A DNA stretch of 64,000 nucleotides from Clostridia bacterium (GCA_024404025.1 JAKSQP010000002.1:62001-126000), one strand, 5' to 3'. Numbered from the stretch's first letter, positions 45,754 to 54,591 are shown. A program made the numbers and translations. The notes: generated by a model from the letters alone, not told the origin.

Positions 45754-46437
45754 TTATGCTTTAAACCTTTTTCTTAAATTTTCAATTGCTCTTTTTTCGA
45801 TTCTGCTCACATACGAACGGGAAATATCCATTTTCTTTGCTATCTGCTTCTGTGTCAGCGGAGAAACTCCGTAAAGCCCGTATCTGCGAATCAGAATTTC
45901 TCTTTCTCTGCCGTCTTCGATTTCTTCAACGAATCTGTATAAATCCTTTGTTTTCAGCTTTTTATCAATATCGTCTGCGGCAGTATCGTCAATTGATATT
46001 ATGTCCATCAAAGTCAGCGGATTACCTTCGCTGTCAACATCAATCGGCTCATTTATGGAAACATCCTGCGAAGATTTCTTTCTGCCTCTGAAATACATCA
46101 GAATTTCATTTTCAATACATTTTGAAGCGTATGTAGCAAGCTTGATTCCTTTTTCTTCATCAAATGAATTTATCCCTTTGATAAGACCTATTGTTCCGAT
46201 CGAAATAAGGTCATCCTGTTCATCCGGATCGGAATTGAATTTTTTGACAATGTGCGCAACAAGTCTTAAATTGTGTTCGATAAGAATGCTTTTCGCTTCT
46301 TTATCTCCGTTTTTCATCATATTAAGATATTTCTTTTCATCCTTCGAATTCAGGGCAGGGGGAAATGCACCGATATTTTTCAGATGAAGAACAAAAAAGA
46401 GAAATCCATCGGAAAAAAGTTTTAAAAGAAAATTCAT
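45754..46437 (-). CDS. sigK: RNA polymerase sporulation sigma factor SigK
   Basis: 227-residue late mother-cell sigma factor, which directs coat, cortex-maturation and DPA genes. The N-terminal 20 residues are hydrophobic (FLLKLFSDGFLFFVLHLKN), matching the pro-sequence removed by SpoIVFB, then AFPPALNSKDEKKYL. Region 2 has IEHNLRLVAHIVKKF and DLISIGTIGLIKGI; region 4 ends SRSYVSRIEKRAIENL. The ATG at 46437 lies 7 nt behind GGAGG; a TTG one codon earlier gives the longest ORF. The gene is continuous, with no skin-type insertion. Confidence 0.95.
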   Translation of the reverse strand: MNFLLKLFSDGFLFFVLHLKNIGAFPPALNSKDEKKYLNMMKNGDKEAKSILIEHNLRLVAHIVKKFNSDPDEQDDLISIGTIGLIKGINSFDEEKGIKLATYASKCIENEILMYFRGRKKSSQDVSINEPIDVDSEGNPLTLMDIISIDDTAADDIDKKLKTKDLYRFVEEIEDGREREILIRRYGLYGVSPLTQKQIAKKMDISRSYVSRIEKRAIENLRKRFKA

Positions 46438-46536
46438 CAAATTGCCTCCAAATTGATTTATTTTTAAATATTATTCTTGCATATTTATTTTAAAAGATTT
46501 ATAATATAATAACTAAAATAATGGGGCATAATATTT

Positions 46537-48132
46537 ATGACAAAATCTCCCTTAACTCTGACCGTGATTTCCGATATTCATTATTATTCAAAAGAAATCG
46601 GCACAAGCGGAAAAGCTTACAAATTTGCCAACTCAAAAAGCCAGAAGCTCCTTGCCGAAAGCGGCGAAGTGCTTAAAAGTGCATTTAAACAGATTGCCGG
46701 CGACAGCAGAAGCGATATTATTCTTATCAGCGGCGATATAACCAACAACGGCGAGCTGAATTCGCACCGTGAAATAATCGAAATGCTTCGTGAGCTCAAA
46801 TCACGGGGCAAAAGAGTTTATGCAATAACCGCTACTCACGATTACAGCTCTAAAGGTGTTTCGGAGGCATACAGAGGCGATGAAAAAATCACCACTCCCG
46901 CAGCAACCAGAGAACTGCTGTTTGATATGTATTATGAATTCGGGCCCGATGAAGCAATCAGCATTCATAAAAAGAGTATGTCGTATATTGTCCGGTTATG
47001 TGACGGCTATCTGCTTTTTGCCCTGAATGACGATTCAAACCTCAACGGAAAAAGCGGTTTTTCGGATGAATGCTTTGAATGGATAAAAGAAAACGCAGAA
47101 AAAGCAAGAGAAGACGGTCAGATAATCATTGCAATGACCCATCATCCTCTCATTGCTCCGTCGCCGATATACGAGCTTATAGGCAAGGGAGATATGCTCG
47201 GAGATTATGAAAAAAGAATCGAAGAGCTTGCAGACCTCGGAATCCAGTTTATTTTTACAGGCCATACCCATATTCACAACATCTCATCATATCAGAGTGT
47301 CAAAGGAAATGTACTTTATGATATATGCTGCGCTTCTCCCATAGGTTATCCCGGCGTTATCAGAAGCGTAACTTTCAATCCGGCTGAACTTAAAGTTGAT
47401 GTTTCAACGGATTATGTTAAAAATCCTGTTGAGTTTAAGAAAAAAGGGCTTGAAATAAAATCGGTTTTTGAAAATCAGCTCATCGGAGTGATCAGAAATA
47501 TGATCGAAACTGCCGGAAACGATATTGATAAGCTCGCTCATCTTGTTACCGCAATCAGCATAAAGCCTAAGGTTATCTATAAATTCGGATGGCTTATAAA
47601 ACCCGTTTTCAAAATTCTCAACAGCCTGAAGCTCGGTACGGTTGCTTCATGGGTAAAAAAAGAAACCGGTCTGAAAAAAGAAGAATATAAAGACATCGCC
47701 GGAAGAAAGGTTGTTGACCTCATTGCAGAGCTTGCGATGAATCTCTACGGCGGAGAAAGCCGGTATTCTCCGGAAACACCGACCTACAAAATCACAATCG
47801 GTTTTCTGAAAATAATCGACAGTATCCTTAAAGCTCTTCATATTGATTTTAAAAAGCTCATAAAGGTTTCGCCGTCGGTTTCTGATTTTATCAGACCCCT
47901 TCTTTATAACCCCGGAATAGATTCATATTCCGCAGAGCTGAAAATATACCCGTTCGAATCAAAGGATAAGCTCCCGGATCCCGAATTCAATGAATCGGTG
48001 AAAGACAGCCGAAAGGGTCTGCCGATAGTTATTATTTCACTTATATTAATTATCGCATTTCTCCCGTTATGGCTGATCATTATTTTATTTTCAATTGTAA
48101 AAAACCGGATAAAATTCCGCAAAAAATATTGA
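46537..48132 (+). CDS. Metallophosphoesterase with C-terminal membrane anchor
   Basis: 531-residue calcineurin-like phosphoesterase. Motifs in order: VISDIHYY (D-x-H), ISGDITNNGE, AITATHDYSS where the family has GNHD, IIAMTHHPLI, and FTGHTHIHN. So the metal-ligand Asn of the GNH block is replaced by Thr. Residues about 300-490 form a helical region without a family I know, and 500-525 is a hydrophobic segment (VIISLILIIAFLPLWLIIILF) followed by a basic tail, so the catalytic part is probably cytoplasmic and tethered. No signal peptide. It is the first of three genes ending with PBP1A. Substrate unknown. Confidence 0.8.
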   Translation: MTKSPLTLTVISDIHYYSKEIGTSGKAYKFANSKSQKLLAESGEVLKSAFKQIAGDSRSDIILISGDITNNGELNSHREIIEMLRELKSRGKRVYAITATHDYSSKGVSEAYRGDEKITTPAATRELLFDMYYEFGPDEAISIHKKSMSYIVRLCDGYLLFALNDDSNLNGKSGFSDECFEWIKENAEKAREDGQIIIAMTHHPLIAPSPIYELIGKGDMLGDYEKRIEELADLGIQFIFTGHTHIHNISSYQSVKGNVLYDICCASPIGYPGVIRSVTFNPAELKVDVSTDYVKNPVEFKKKGLEIKSVFENQLIGVIRNMIETAGNDIDKLAHLVTAISIKPKVIYKFGWLIKPVFKILNSLKLGTVASWVKKETGLKKEEYKDIAGRKVVDLIAELAMNLYGGESRYSPETPTYKITIGFLKIIDSILKALHIDFKKLIKVSPSVSDFIRPLLYNPGIDSYSAELKIYPFESKDKLPDPEFNESVKDSRKGLPIVIISLILIIAFLPLWLIIILFSIVKNRIKFRKKY

Positions 48133-48151
48133 TTTTAAGGACGTGAATCAA

Positions 48152-48517
48152 ATGGATACACCTGAATTTGAAATAGTATTAAACGGATATAACACAGAAC
48201 AGGTCGATTCATATATAAAAGAAATACGAAATGAGCTTCTCTGCGCAAATATCAGAAATGAAAAAATTTCAGAAGAAATCAAAGTTCTTCGCTCTGAATT
48301 TCTTTCGGTTGTTGAATCAATGAGCCGAAAACTCGAAATCGTCAACGCCGAAGAAGTTCCCGCAGCAGCCATCGAATCAGAGAAACCGGCTGAATCAAAG
48401 GAAACAAACGAATTCACGCAGGAAAAATCCGATTCCGGAGATTCTTTTGAAGAAGCAAAAAAAGATTTTGAAGCTTTCGGTAAAGAGCTTCAGTCTGTCA
48501 AAGCGATATTTGAATAA
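48152..48517 (+). CDS. Small DivIVA-like protein
   Basis: 121-residue cytoplasmic protein. FEIVLNGYNTEQVDSYIKEIR at the N-terminus matches the DivIVA lipid-binding signature (GYN..QVD.Y), followed by a coiled coil to about 65 and a low-complexity Glu/Ser/Lys tail. A GTG nine bases earlier is possible, but AAGGA spacing favours the ATG at 48152. It lies 19 nt after the phosphoesterase and 76 nt before PBP1A, which suggests a role at a growth or division site. It resembles, in architecture, the protein at 11906-12211. Confidence 0.7.
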   Translation: MDTPEFEIVLNGYNTEQVDSYIKEIRNELLCANIRNEKISEEIKVLRSEFLSVVESMSRKLEIVNAEEVPAAAIESEKPAESKETNEFTQEKSDSGDSFEEAKKDFEAFGKELQSVKAIFE

Positions 48518-48593
48518 TATCCTTCTTTACAATCAGTTAATAATTATTTAAATATTTTATTGTTTAATATTTTTGAAAGGGGGTTTTGCCGCT

Positions 48594-50885
48594 TTGAAAC
48601 AGAATGGAAATTCCGCAAAATTTGTCAAGAAAAAGAAGAAAAAGAAAATGAGCAAGGCAGGAATGATAATTGTCAGCATTATCAGCACCCTGGCACTTAC
48701 CGCTTTTGTTGTTTGCTCTTATGTTCTTATCAGCGCTCTTATATTTATTAACGGTGACATAGCGGTTGACCTTGATGAATACAAAGAAAGTCAGAATCAG
48801 ACTTCTTTCATATATGCAACCGATTCAAACGGAAAAACCGTTGAATTAGCCCGTCTTCACGGCGAGGAAGACCGTGTATGGGTTGACCTTGAGGATATGT
48901 CTCCCTATATGAGCAAGGCAGTTATTGCGCTTGAGGACAACAGATTTGAAACGCACAGCGGCGTTGACTGGATTCGCCTCGGCGGCGTTATTCTTAAGCC
49001 GGATCAGATAGGCCAGGGAGGCTCAACTCTTACCCAGCAGCTTATTAAGAATCTTACAAACAACAAATCCGTTACCATAGTCAGAAAATATTGGGAAATT
49101 CTTTCTGCTCTCAATTTTGAAAAGCATTATGATAAAGACATCATAATTGAAGCTTATCTTAATACGGCATATTTCGGAAGCGGATGCTACGGCGTTAAAA
49201 CCGCTGCGCAGAAATATTTCGGAAAAGACATCAAAGAGCTGAATGCCGTTGAATGTGCGGTCATTGCTTCAATAACGCAGAAGCCGACAACAAACAACCC
49301 GCTTCTCAATCCCGAAAAAAACAGAGAAAGAGCGGAATACTGCCTCAAGGTTATGAACAAGCTCGGCTCAATAAGCAATTCAGAATATCAGGACGCTCTT
49401 AATTATAAACTTATTTTTACAAACAGCGAAGACTATGTTCCCGATGAAAACAGCGAAGCCATAAAAAAAGTCAACGAAAACAGCGTAATAAACAGCTTCT
49501 ATGTTGACTATGTTATCCAATGCGTCAGAGATGATCTGATGGAAGAATACGGCTATTCAAAGCAGCAGGCAACGGATGAAATTTATTATCACGGATTGAA
49601 AATTTATGCTGCCGTTGACCTTGACATTCAGAACACGCTTGAAGATATTTATGTCAACAGAAAATCTCTTCCCACAACCACCCACACCTACAAAAACAAC
49701 AACGGAGAAGAGGTTAAGGAAAAAGTTCAGTCCGCAATGACGATTATGGATTACAGCGGCAGAGTTGTTGCCATAGTCGGTCAGGCAGATGAAAAGACCG
49801 AAAACAGAGGCCTCAACAGAGCTGCAAATTCATACCGTCAGCCCGGTTCAACGATCAAGCCTCTTGCAACCTATGCTCCTGCAATAGAAATGAATATTCA
49901 CAACTATTCAAGCAAGGTCAAGGACTATGCAATCGCCCTTAACGGCGAATTCTGGCCGCATAACGTTGATAAATCGCTCGGTTCGGGCAGCAATGTTACT
50001 GTTCAGTATGCCGTCCAGGAATCGCTTAACACCGTTCCCGCAAGAATCATCAAGGATGACCTCGGAATTGAAAATTCTTTTAATTTCCTTCAGAATAAAT
50101 TCCACCTTTCAAATCTTGATGACACAAACGATAAATCCCTTGCTCCTCTTGCCACCGGCGCTCTTACTCACGGAGCAACAACCGTTGAAATGGCTTCTGC
50201 ATACGCAACCTTCGGCAACGGCGGAATTTATTATAAACCTTATTCGTATTATAAAGTAACAAACAGTAAGGGAACAAAAACCGTTCTTTCAAACGAAGAG
50301 CCCAAATGCGAAAGAGCGATTTCCGAAGAGACCTCATTCATTATGAACAAGATCCTTCAGACGGTCAACACAAGCTACTACGGAACCGCTTCAACGGTCA
50401 GAAAGTTCCCGATTTTCGCAAAAACCGGTACAACAACAAGCGAAAAAGACCGTTGGTTCTGCGCAGGAACGCCTTATTATGTTGCTGCCGTTTGGTGCGG
50501 ATATGACCATCCCGATTCGCTTAATTATGACCTTAACCCGTGCGGAAAGATTTTCTTCAGAGTTTTCGATGAAATCCACGAAGGTCTCGCGCAAAAGGAA
50601 TTCCCGACCTCAACGGGCGTTGTTGAAAAGAGATACTGCACCGTTTCCGGCAAGCTTGCCGGCAGCAAATGCTATTCAACAAGAACGGGTTATTACAAGC
50701 TGACAAATCTGCCGCCCGTCTGCACATCCTGCACCGGAGGTCACAGCGGCACATCAAGCACCAATCCCGCTAATACCGGAGAAATCGTTGACCAGGTTAT
50801 CAGCGGAATAGGCGAAATCGTTGACCAGGTTATAACCGATAACACCGGAGGAACGCCCGTTTCAGGCGGCACCGGTGAAAGATAA
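48594..50885 (+). CDS. Class A penicillin-binding protein 1A
   Basis: 763-residue bifunctional peptidoglycan synthase. A basic cytoplasmic tail (KFVKKKKKKKMSK), one membrane helix (about 25-50), then the GT51 transglycosylase with EDNRFETHSGVDW and GGSTLTQQLIKN, then the transpeptidase with nucleophile motif RQPGSTIKPL, SLNTVPARI and KTGTTTSEKDRW. The C-terminus is a Gly/Thr/Ser-rich tail with a tandem GEIVDQVI repeat. The longest ORF starts at 48573 but contains the AAAGGGGG site; the TTG at 48594 is preferred. The DivIVA-like and phosphoesterase genes precede it. Confidence 0.93.
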   Translation: MKQNGNSAKFVKKKKKKKMSKAGMIIVSIISTLALTAFVVCSYVLISALIFINGDIAVDLDEYKESQNQTSFIYATDSNGKTVELARLHGEEDRVWVDLEDMSPYMSKAVIALEDNRFETHSGVDWIRLGGVILKPDQIGQGGSTLTQQLIKNLTNNKSVTIVRKYWEILSALNFEKHYDKDIIIEAYLNTAYFGSGCYGVKTAAQKYFGKDIKELNAVECAVIASITQKPTTNNPLLNPEKNRERAEYCLKVMNKLGSISNSEYQDALNYKLIFTNSEDYVPDENSEAIKKVNENSVINSFYVDYVIQCVRDDLMEEYGYSKQQATDEIYYHGLKIYAAVDLDIQNTLEDIYVNRKSLPTTTHTYKNNNGEEVKEKVQSAMTIMDYSGRVVAIVGQADEKTENRGLNRAANSYRQPGSTIKPLATYAPAIEMNIHNYSSKVKDYAIALNGEFWPHNVDKSLGSGSNVTVQYAVQESLNTVPARIIKDDLGIENSFNFLQNKFHLSNLDDTNDKSLAPLATGALTHGATTVEMASAYATFGNGGIYYKPYSYYKVTNSKGTKTVLSNEEPKCERAISEETSFIMNKILQTVNTSYYGTASTVRKFPIFAKTGTTTSEKDRWFCAGTPYYVAAVWCGYDHPDSLNYDLNPCGKIFFRVFDEIHEGLAQKEFPTSTGVVEKRYCTVSGKLAGSKCYSTRTGYYKLTNLPPVCTSCTGGHSGTSSTNPANTGEIVDQVISGIGEIVDQVITDNTGGTPVSGGTGER

Positions 50886-50891
50886 AAACAC

Positions 50892-50923
50892 AGCGGAGTT
50901 TGAAGCGCCAAACTCCGCTTTTT
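50892..50923 (+). terminator. Terminator of the PBP1A gene
   Basis: AGCGGAGTTTG and CAAACTCCGCT around AAGCGC, followed by TTTT. It sits only 17 nt before ruvX, so ruvX may depend on read-through. Confidence 0.75.
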
Positions 50924-50939
50924 AAAAAAGAGGAATTAA

Positions 50940-51365
50940 ATGATTATTATGGGAGTTGATTACGGCGACGCCAGAACAGGCATTGCCGTATGCGATAAAT
51001 TCGAAATGCTCGCTTCGCCCGTTTGCTCTGTTTCGCAACGGAACAAAGATGAGCTGATCAAAGAAATATGTTCTCTTGCGAAAAAATACAATGTTGAGCA
51101 ATTTGTTATCGGTCTGCCGAAAAATATGGATTCATCAGAAGGGGAGAGAGCCCGCAAATGCAAGAATTTTGCCGCAGAATTATCCGAAATCAGCGGAATT
51201 GAATGCGTTATGAGGGATGAACGGCTCACCACCGTTACCGCCCACAACGCTTTGAATGTCACCAACACCAAGGGTAAAAAAAGAAAAGCGGTTGTTGATC
51301 AGGTTGCGGCGGTTATGATTCTTCAGGATTATATTGATTTTCGCAGAATAAGCGGCTCAAAATAA
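50940..51365 (+). CDS. ruvX: Putative pre-16S rRNA nuclease / Holliday junction resolvase YqgF
   Basis: 141-residue RNase H-fold nuclease of the YqgF/RuvX family, needed for 16S rRNA 5'-end maturation in studied bacteria. MGVDYGDARTGIAV near the N-terminus holds the first catalytic Asp, FVIGLPKNMDSSEG the second motif, and MRDERLTTVTAHNAL plus VVDQVAAVMILQDY the last. ATG behind AGAGGAATT. It is followed after 52 nt by the amidase gene. Confidence 0.93.
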   Translation: MIIMGVDYGDARTGIAVCDKFEMLASPVCSVSQRNKDELIKEICSLAKKYNVEQFVIGLPKNMDSSEGERARKCKNFAAELSEISGIECVMRDERLTTVTAHNALNVTNTKGKKRKAVVDQVAAVMILQDYIDFRRISGSK

Positions 51366-51417
51366 GTAATTTTTCTTTGTCACACGCATATCATTATAAA
51401 AAATGCGGAGTGATTTT

Positions 51418-52155
51418 ATGAAAATTATAGCCTCAAAAAATTATTTATCAAAAATTTTTCTTTTTTCGGCTCTGTCGGCATTTATAATTGTTCTTGCAAT
51501 CGGAATAAGATTTGCTTCATTGAATAATGTTATAGAAACTGTTTCTGAAAATAATGAAATAACCGTTATTATCGACGCCGGCCACGGCGGAATAGACGGC
51601 GGCACAAGCGCAAAAGACGGAACAGTTGAAAAAGGAATCAATCTTTCAATTGCTTTGAAACTCCGTGATATTCTTGAAGCAATGGAAATAAACACAGTTA
51701 TGACAAGAACGGATGACCGCAGCATTCACGATGAGGGCGTAACGACAATAAAGAAGCAGAAAATTTCGGATATAAAAAACAGGCTGAAAATCATTGAAAC
51801 AACCCCGAATGCGATTTTTGTCAGCATTCATCAGAATTATTTTGATAACCCGAAATATTTCGGAACGCAGGTGTTTTATTCAAAAAACAACCCTGAATCA
51901 AAGATTCTTGCCGATGTTATCAGAACAAACATTATAAGAAATCTTCAGCCGGACAATAAAAGAGAAATCAAACAAAGCGGAAAAGATATTTATCTTCTTT
52001 ATCATTCTCCCGCACCGTCGGTTATGGTTGAATGCGGATTTCTATCCAACGAAGAAGACACAAATCTTCTCAAAGATGAAAAATATCAGCGTGAATTTGC
52101 ATTCTTTACCGCTCTCGGAATTTCGGAATACATAAAATCAACAAAGGAAAGATGA
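51418..52155 (+). CDS. N-acetylmuramoyl-L-alanine amidase, CwlD-like
   Basis: 245-residue zinc amidase (Amidase_3) that removes peptide stems from glycan strands. An N-terminal hydrophobic segment (about 12-32) exports or anchors it; DAGHGGIDGG, then EKGINLSIAL, VSIHQNYF and PSVMVECGFLSNEEDTNLL carry the zinc ligands and catalytic Glu. Single-domain size and sequence resemble CwlD, which with PdaA makes the muramic-delta-lactam of spore cortex needed for germination. The start at 51418 has GCGGAGTG upstream. A CATATCAT element 30 nt upstream resembles a sporulation -10 but I see no matching -35. Confidence 0.85.
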   Translation: MKIIASKNYLSKIFLFSALSAFIIVLAIGIRFASLNNVIETVSENNEITVIIDAGHGGIDGGTSAKDGTVEKGINLSIALKLRDILEAMEINTVMTRTDDRSIHDEGVTTIKKQKISDIKNRLKIIETTPNAIFVSIHQNYFDNPKYFGTQVFYSKNNPESKILADVIRTNIIRNLQPDNKREIKQSGKDIYLLYHSPAPSVMVECGFLSNEEDTNLLKDEKYQREFAFFTALGISEYIKSTKER

Positions 52156-52158
52156 AAA

Positions 52159-53523
52159 ATGGCGCCAAAAATCAAATCAGTATATGTCTGCAATCAATGC
52201 GGCTGTGAATCGCCGAAATGGTACGGCTGCTGCCCGGACTGCGGCGAATGGAACACCATGGAAGAGGCGATCCGAACACCGGCAGATGAAAAAAAAGCCG
52301 GTATTGCCCGCAAATCCGTTGTTGCCGAAAGGATCGATGAAATATCAGCCAATGACGAAATACGCTTTAAAACCGGAATGGGAGAGCTTGACCGTGTTCT
52401 CGGCGGCGGAATTGTTAAAGGCTCTCTCGTTCTTTTAAGCGGCGATCCGGGCATTGGAAAATCAACGATTCTTCTTCAGATTTGTGAATTTCTCGGCAAA
52501 AATCTGCAAATCCTTTATGTTTCGGGCGAAGAATCATCAAGACAGATAAAGCTTCGTGCAAACAGACTCGGCGTTAAAACAGAAAATCTTTATATAATGT
52601 CGCAAACAGATACCGAGGCAATTATTGAATACATAAAATCTGCAAAGCCCGATTTAGTTATTGTTGATTCGATTCAGACAATGGCAATCAGCGAAATCAG
52701 TTCTTCTCCGGGAAGCGTCACTCAGGTCAGAGAATCTACAAATCTTTTTATGCACTGTGCAAAAGGTCTCGGAATTCCCACAATTATAGTCGGCCATGTC
52801 AATAAAGACGGCAACATCGCAGGCCCGAAGGTACTTGAGCATATTGTTGACTGCGTTCTTTATTTTGAGGGCGAAAGACATCTTTCATACAGAATACTAA
52901 GAGCCGTTAAAAACAGATACGGCTCAACAAACGAAATCGGGGTTTTTGAAATGCTCGATAAAGGCCTTGTTGAAGTTCCTAATCCCTCGCTGATGCTTAT
53001 TTCCGGCAAACCGAAAAATACGGCGGGAACCTGCATCGCCTGTGTTATGGAAGGCAGCAGACCGATCCTTGCTGAGGTCCAGGGACTTGTTGCCGTTTCC
53101 GGTTACGGCAATGCAAGAAGAACTGCAACGGGATTTGATTATAACAGAATGTCCATGCTTCTTGCAGTTCTCGAAAAGCGTGCAGGCTTTATTTTCAGCA
53201 ATTGTGATGCTTATATCAACGTTGTTGGAGGATTGAAGCTTGATGAGCCTGCAACCGATCTTTCCGTTGCGCTTGCGCTGATTTCAAGCCTCAAGGATGT
53301 TCCGATAAGAGATGACACGATCGCAATCGGCGAAATCGGTCTCGGCGGCGAGCTTCGCACAGTTTCATACTGCGAGCAGAGAATCAAAGAAGCCGACAGG
53401 CTCGGATTCAAGCGCTGCATAATTCCGAAGCACAACCTGAAAAACATTTCAGACGGATTCAAAGGAGATATCGAAATTGTCGGAGCAGCTGATGTCGGAG
53501 AAGCTTTCAGAGCTTCCGTCTGA
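52159..53523 (+). CDS. radA: DNA repair protein RadA
   Basis: 454-residue RecA-related ATPase that helps process recombination intermediates. A four-Cys zinc finger CNQCG...CCPDCGEW is at the N-terminus (residues 10-30), Walker A is GDPGIGKST near 95, the RadA-specific KNRYG is in VKNRYGSTNEIGVF near 255, and the last 150 residues are the Lon-protease-like domain (GGLKLDEPATDLSVALAL). Starts 3 nt after the amidase stop; its last 47 nt are shared with the next gene in another frame. Confidence 0.96.
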   Translation: MAPKIKSVYVCNQCGCESPKWYGCCPDCGEWNTMEEAIRTPADEKKAGIARKSVVAERIDEISANDEIRFKTGMGELDRVLGGGIVKGSLVLLSGDPGIGKSTILLQICEFLGKNLQILYVSGEESSRQIKLRANRLGVKTENLYIMSQTDTEAIIEYIKSAKPDLVIVDSIQTMAISEISSSPGSVTQVRESTNLFMHCAKGLGIPTIIVGHVNKDGNIAGPKVLEHIVDCVLYFEGERHLSYRILRAVKNRYGSTNEIGVFEMLDKGLVEVPNPSLMLISGKPKNTAGTCIACVMEGSRPILAEVQGLVAVSGYGNARRTATGFDYNRMSMLLAVLEKRAGFIFSNCDAYINVVGGLKLDEPATDLSVALALISSLKDVPIRDDTIAIGEIGLGGELRTVSYCEQRIKEADRLGFKRCIIPKHNLKNISDGFKGDIEIVGAADVGEAFRASV

Positions 53524-54271
53524 CGAAAAAATAATCGAAAAACCGAATCTGCCGGAAAATGATGTCCGGCTTGCCGCAATAAACGAATCAGCAGGGGAGT
53601 CGAAGCTTTTTTTGAGCTCCCTCGGCATCAGAACCGTTGATATACAAGCGAATCCGAAGCTTTCTCAATCGGTTTCCGCCCATGCGGATACAAGAATTCT
53701 ACACTTGCCGAACAAATGTTTATATGTTTATTCGGAAGAAATGAGTACTTTTAAGAATTTACAGTTTTTTACAGTTTCCGGCGTTGATTATAAGATTTCA
53801 GCCGATTATCCAAACGATGTCAGGCTTAACTGCGCCGTAATCGGCAACAAAATAATCTGCAATAAACGCACAATTGCCCGTGAAATCCTTGAATTTGCCG
53901 AAAATAAAGGTTTTCAGATTATAGACACTAAACAAGGCTATTCAAGATGCTCCGTGTGCATTCTTAACGAAAACGCAATTATTACAGATGATCCGTCAAT
54001 TTACAGAGCCACTCAGAATTTTTTCAATGATACATTGTTCATTTCAAAAGGCTCCATCGTCTTAAAAGGAGCCGGTTACGGATTCATCGGCGGCTGCACG
54101 GGAAAACTCGGAAAAAATAAAATTGCATTTAACGGCAGAATAGAGAGCCATGCAGACCATAACAATATAATAGATATATTAGAAAAAAATAATCTGTCCG
54201 CCATAGAACTTACCGATAAACGGCTTGAAGACATAGGCGGCATAATGCCGTTAACCGAAGCAATTCGATGA
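53477..54271 (+). CDS. Conserved protein overlapping radA, possible GME-fold protein
   Basis: 264-residue cytoplasmic protein starting inside radA (TTG 53477, 9 nt behind AAAGGAGAT; an ATG at 53492 is the alternative). It has the look of a DUF6873/amidinotransferase-like GME fold: repeated short beta-alpha units with ADTRILHLPN, GNKIICNKRTIAREIL, QGYSRCSVCILNENAIITDD, FIGGCTGKLGKNKIAFNGRIESHADHNN. These are reminiscent of the catalytic blocks of arginine deiminase relatives (a Cys, His and Asp near each other), but I cannot identify the reaction. Downstream there is no terminator; the following 320 nt hold a decayed gene. Confidence 0.65.
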   Translation: MSEQLMSEKLSELPSDEKIIEKPNLPENDVRLAAINESAGESKLFLSSLGIRTVDIQANPKLSQSVSAHADTRILHLPNKCLYVYSEEMSTFKNLQFFTVSGVDYKISADYPNDVRLNCAVIGNKIICNKRTIAREILEFAENKGFQIIDTKQGYSRCSVCILNENAIITDDPSIYRATQNFFNDTLFISKGSIVLKGAGYGFIGGCTGKLGKNKIAFNGRIESHADHNNIIDILEKNNLSAIELTDKRLEDIGGIMPLTEAIR

Positions 54272-54332
54272 TTCGCTCATTGGATTGCTTTTTCTTCTGT
54301 TTTATATAAATTTTCAACTTTTTCTCTCCCCT

Positions 54333-54364
54333 TAATTACACAAAACATTTATTTTGTGTAATTA
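54333..54364. promoter_or_regulatory. 13-bp palindrome just upstream of a promoter
   Basis: TAATTACACAAAA and its exact inverse (54352-54364) flank CATTTA. The right arm ends 2 nt before the -35 hexamer, so it is a good candidate operator, or a terminator of the preceding gene on the plus strand without a proper T tract. Confidence 0.5.
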
Positions 54365-54366
54365 TA

Positions 54367-54395
54367 TTGACAAATTCATTCCCCTGTGGTTTAAT
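54367..54395 (+). promoter_or_regulatory. Promoter with no intact gene behind it
   Basis: TTGACA (54367-54372), 17-nt spacer, TTTAAT (54390-54395). The next intact start codon is at 54592, almost 190 nt away. Confidence 0.6.
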
Positions 54396-54543
54396 ATAGA
54401 TAGATGGTACTGCTCCGCCGTAACCTCAGGGTATCCGATAAAACGAGAATTATCCGTTTGATAAATAACAAATCACGGAAGAAGAATTTGAACGCACGAG
54501 AGCCGAAATCGAGGACGGCGCCGAGGCTGCAGAACTTGATTGA
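54396..54543 (+). pseudogene. Remnant of a small gene in two frames
   Basis: Frame 54396 onward reads IDRWYCSAVTSGYPIKREL before a stop at 54456; one frame over, from 54442, NENYPFDK, a stop, then QITEEEFERTRAEIEDG and AEAAELD to a TGA at 54541. The two pieces join naturally at KREL/NENYPFDK to give a plausible acidic small protein ending in a helix. A second frame-disrupting change lies at DK-stop-QI. No start codon is found in frame. I know no name for the protein. The region 54272-54591 otherwise holds a promoter and a palindrome. Confidence 0.45.
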
Positions 54544-54591
54544 CATCCGCTAATTGAATACGGAAAAAATTAAAAAAGCCGGTGAATCACA

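Noticed and set aside
46441-46536. Sigma-E promoter for sigK
   Set aside because: Only partial matches with wrong spacing could be found.
54404-54553. A 49-codon basic ORF starting MVLLRRN after the promoter
   Set aside because: Its start would coincide with the transcript start, it has no ribosome binding site, and the neighbouring frames carry more protein-like sequence.
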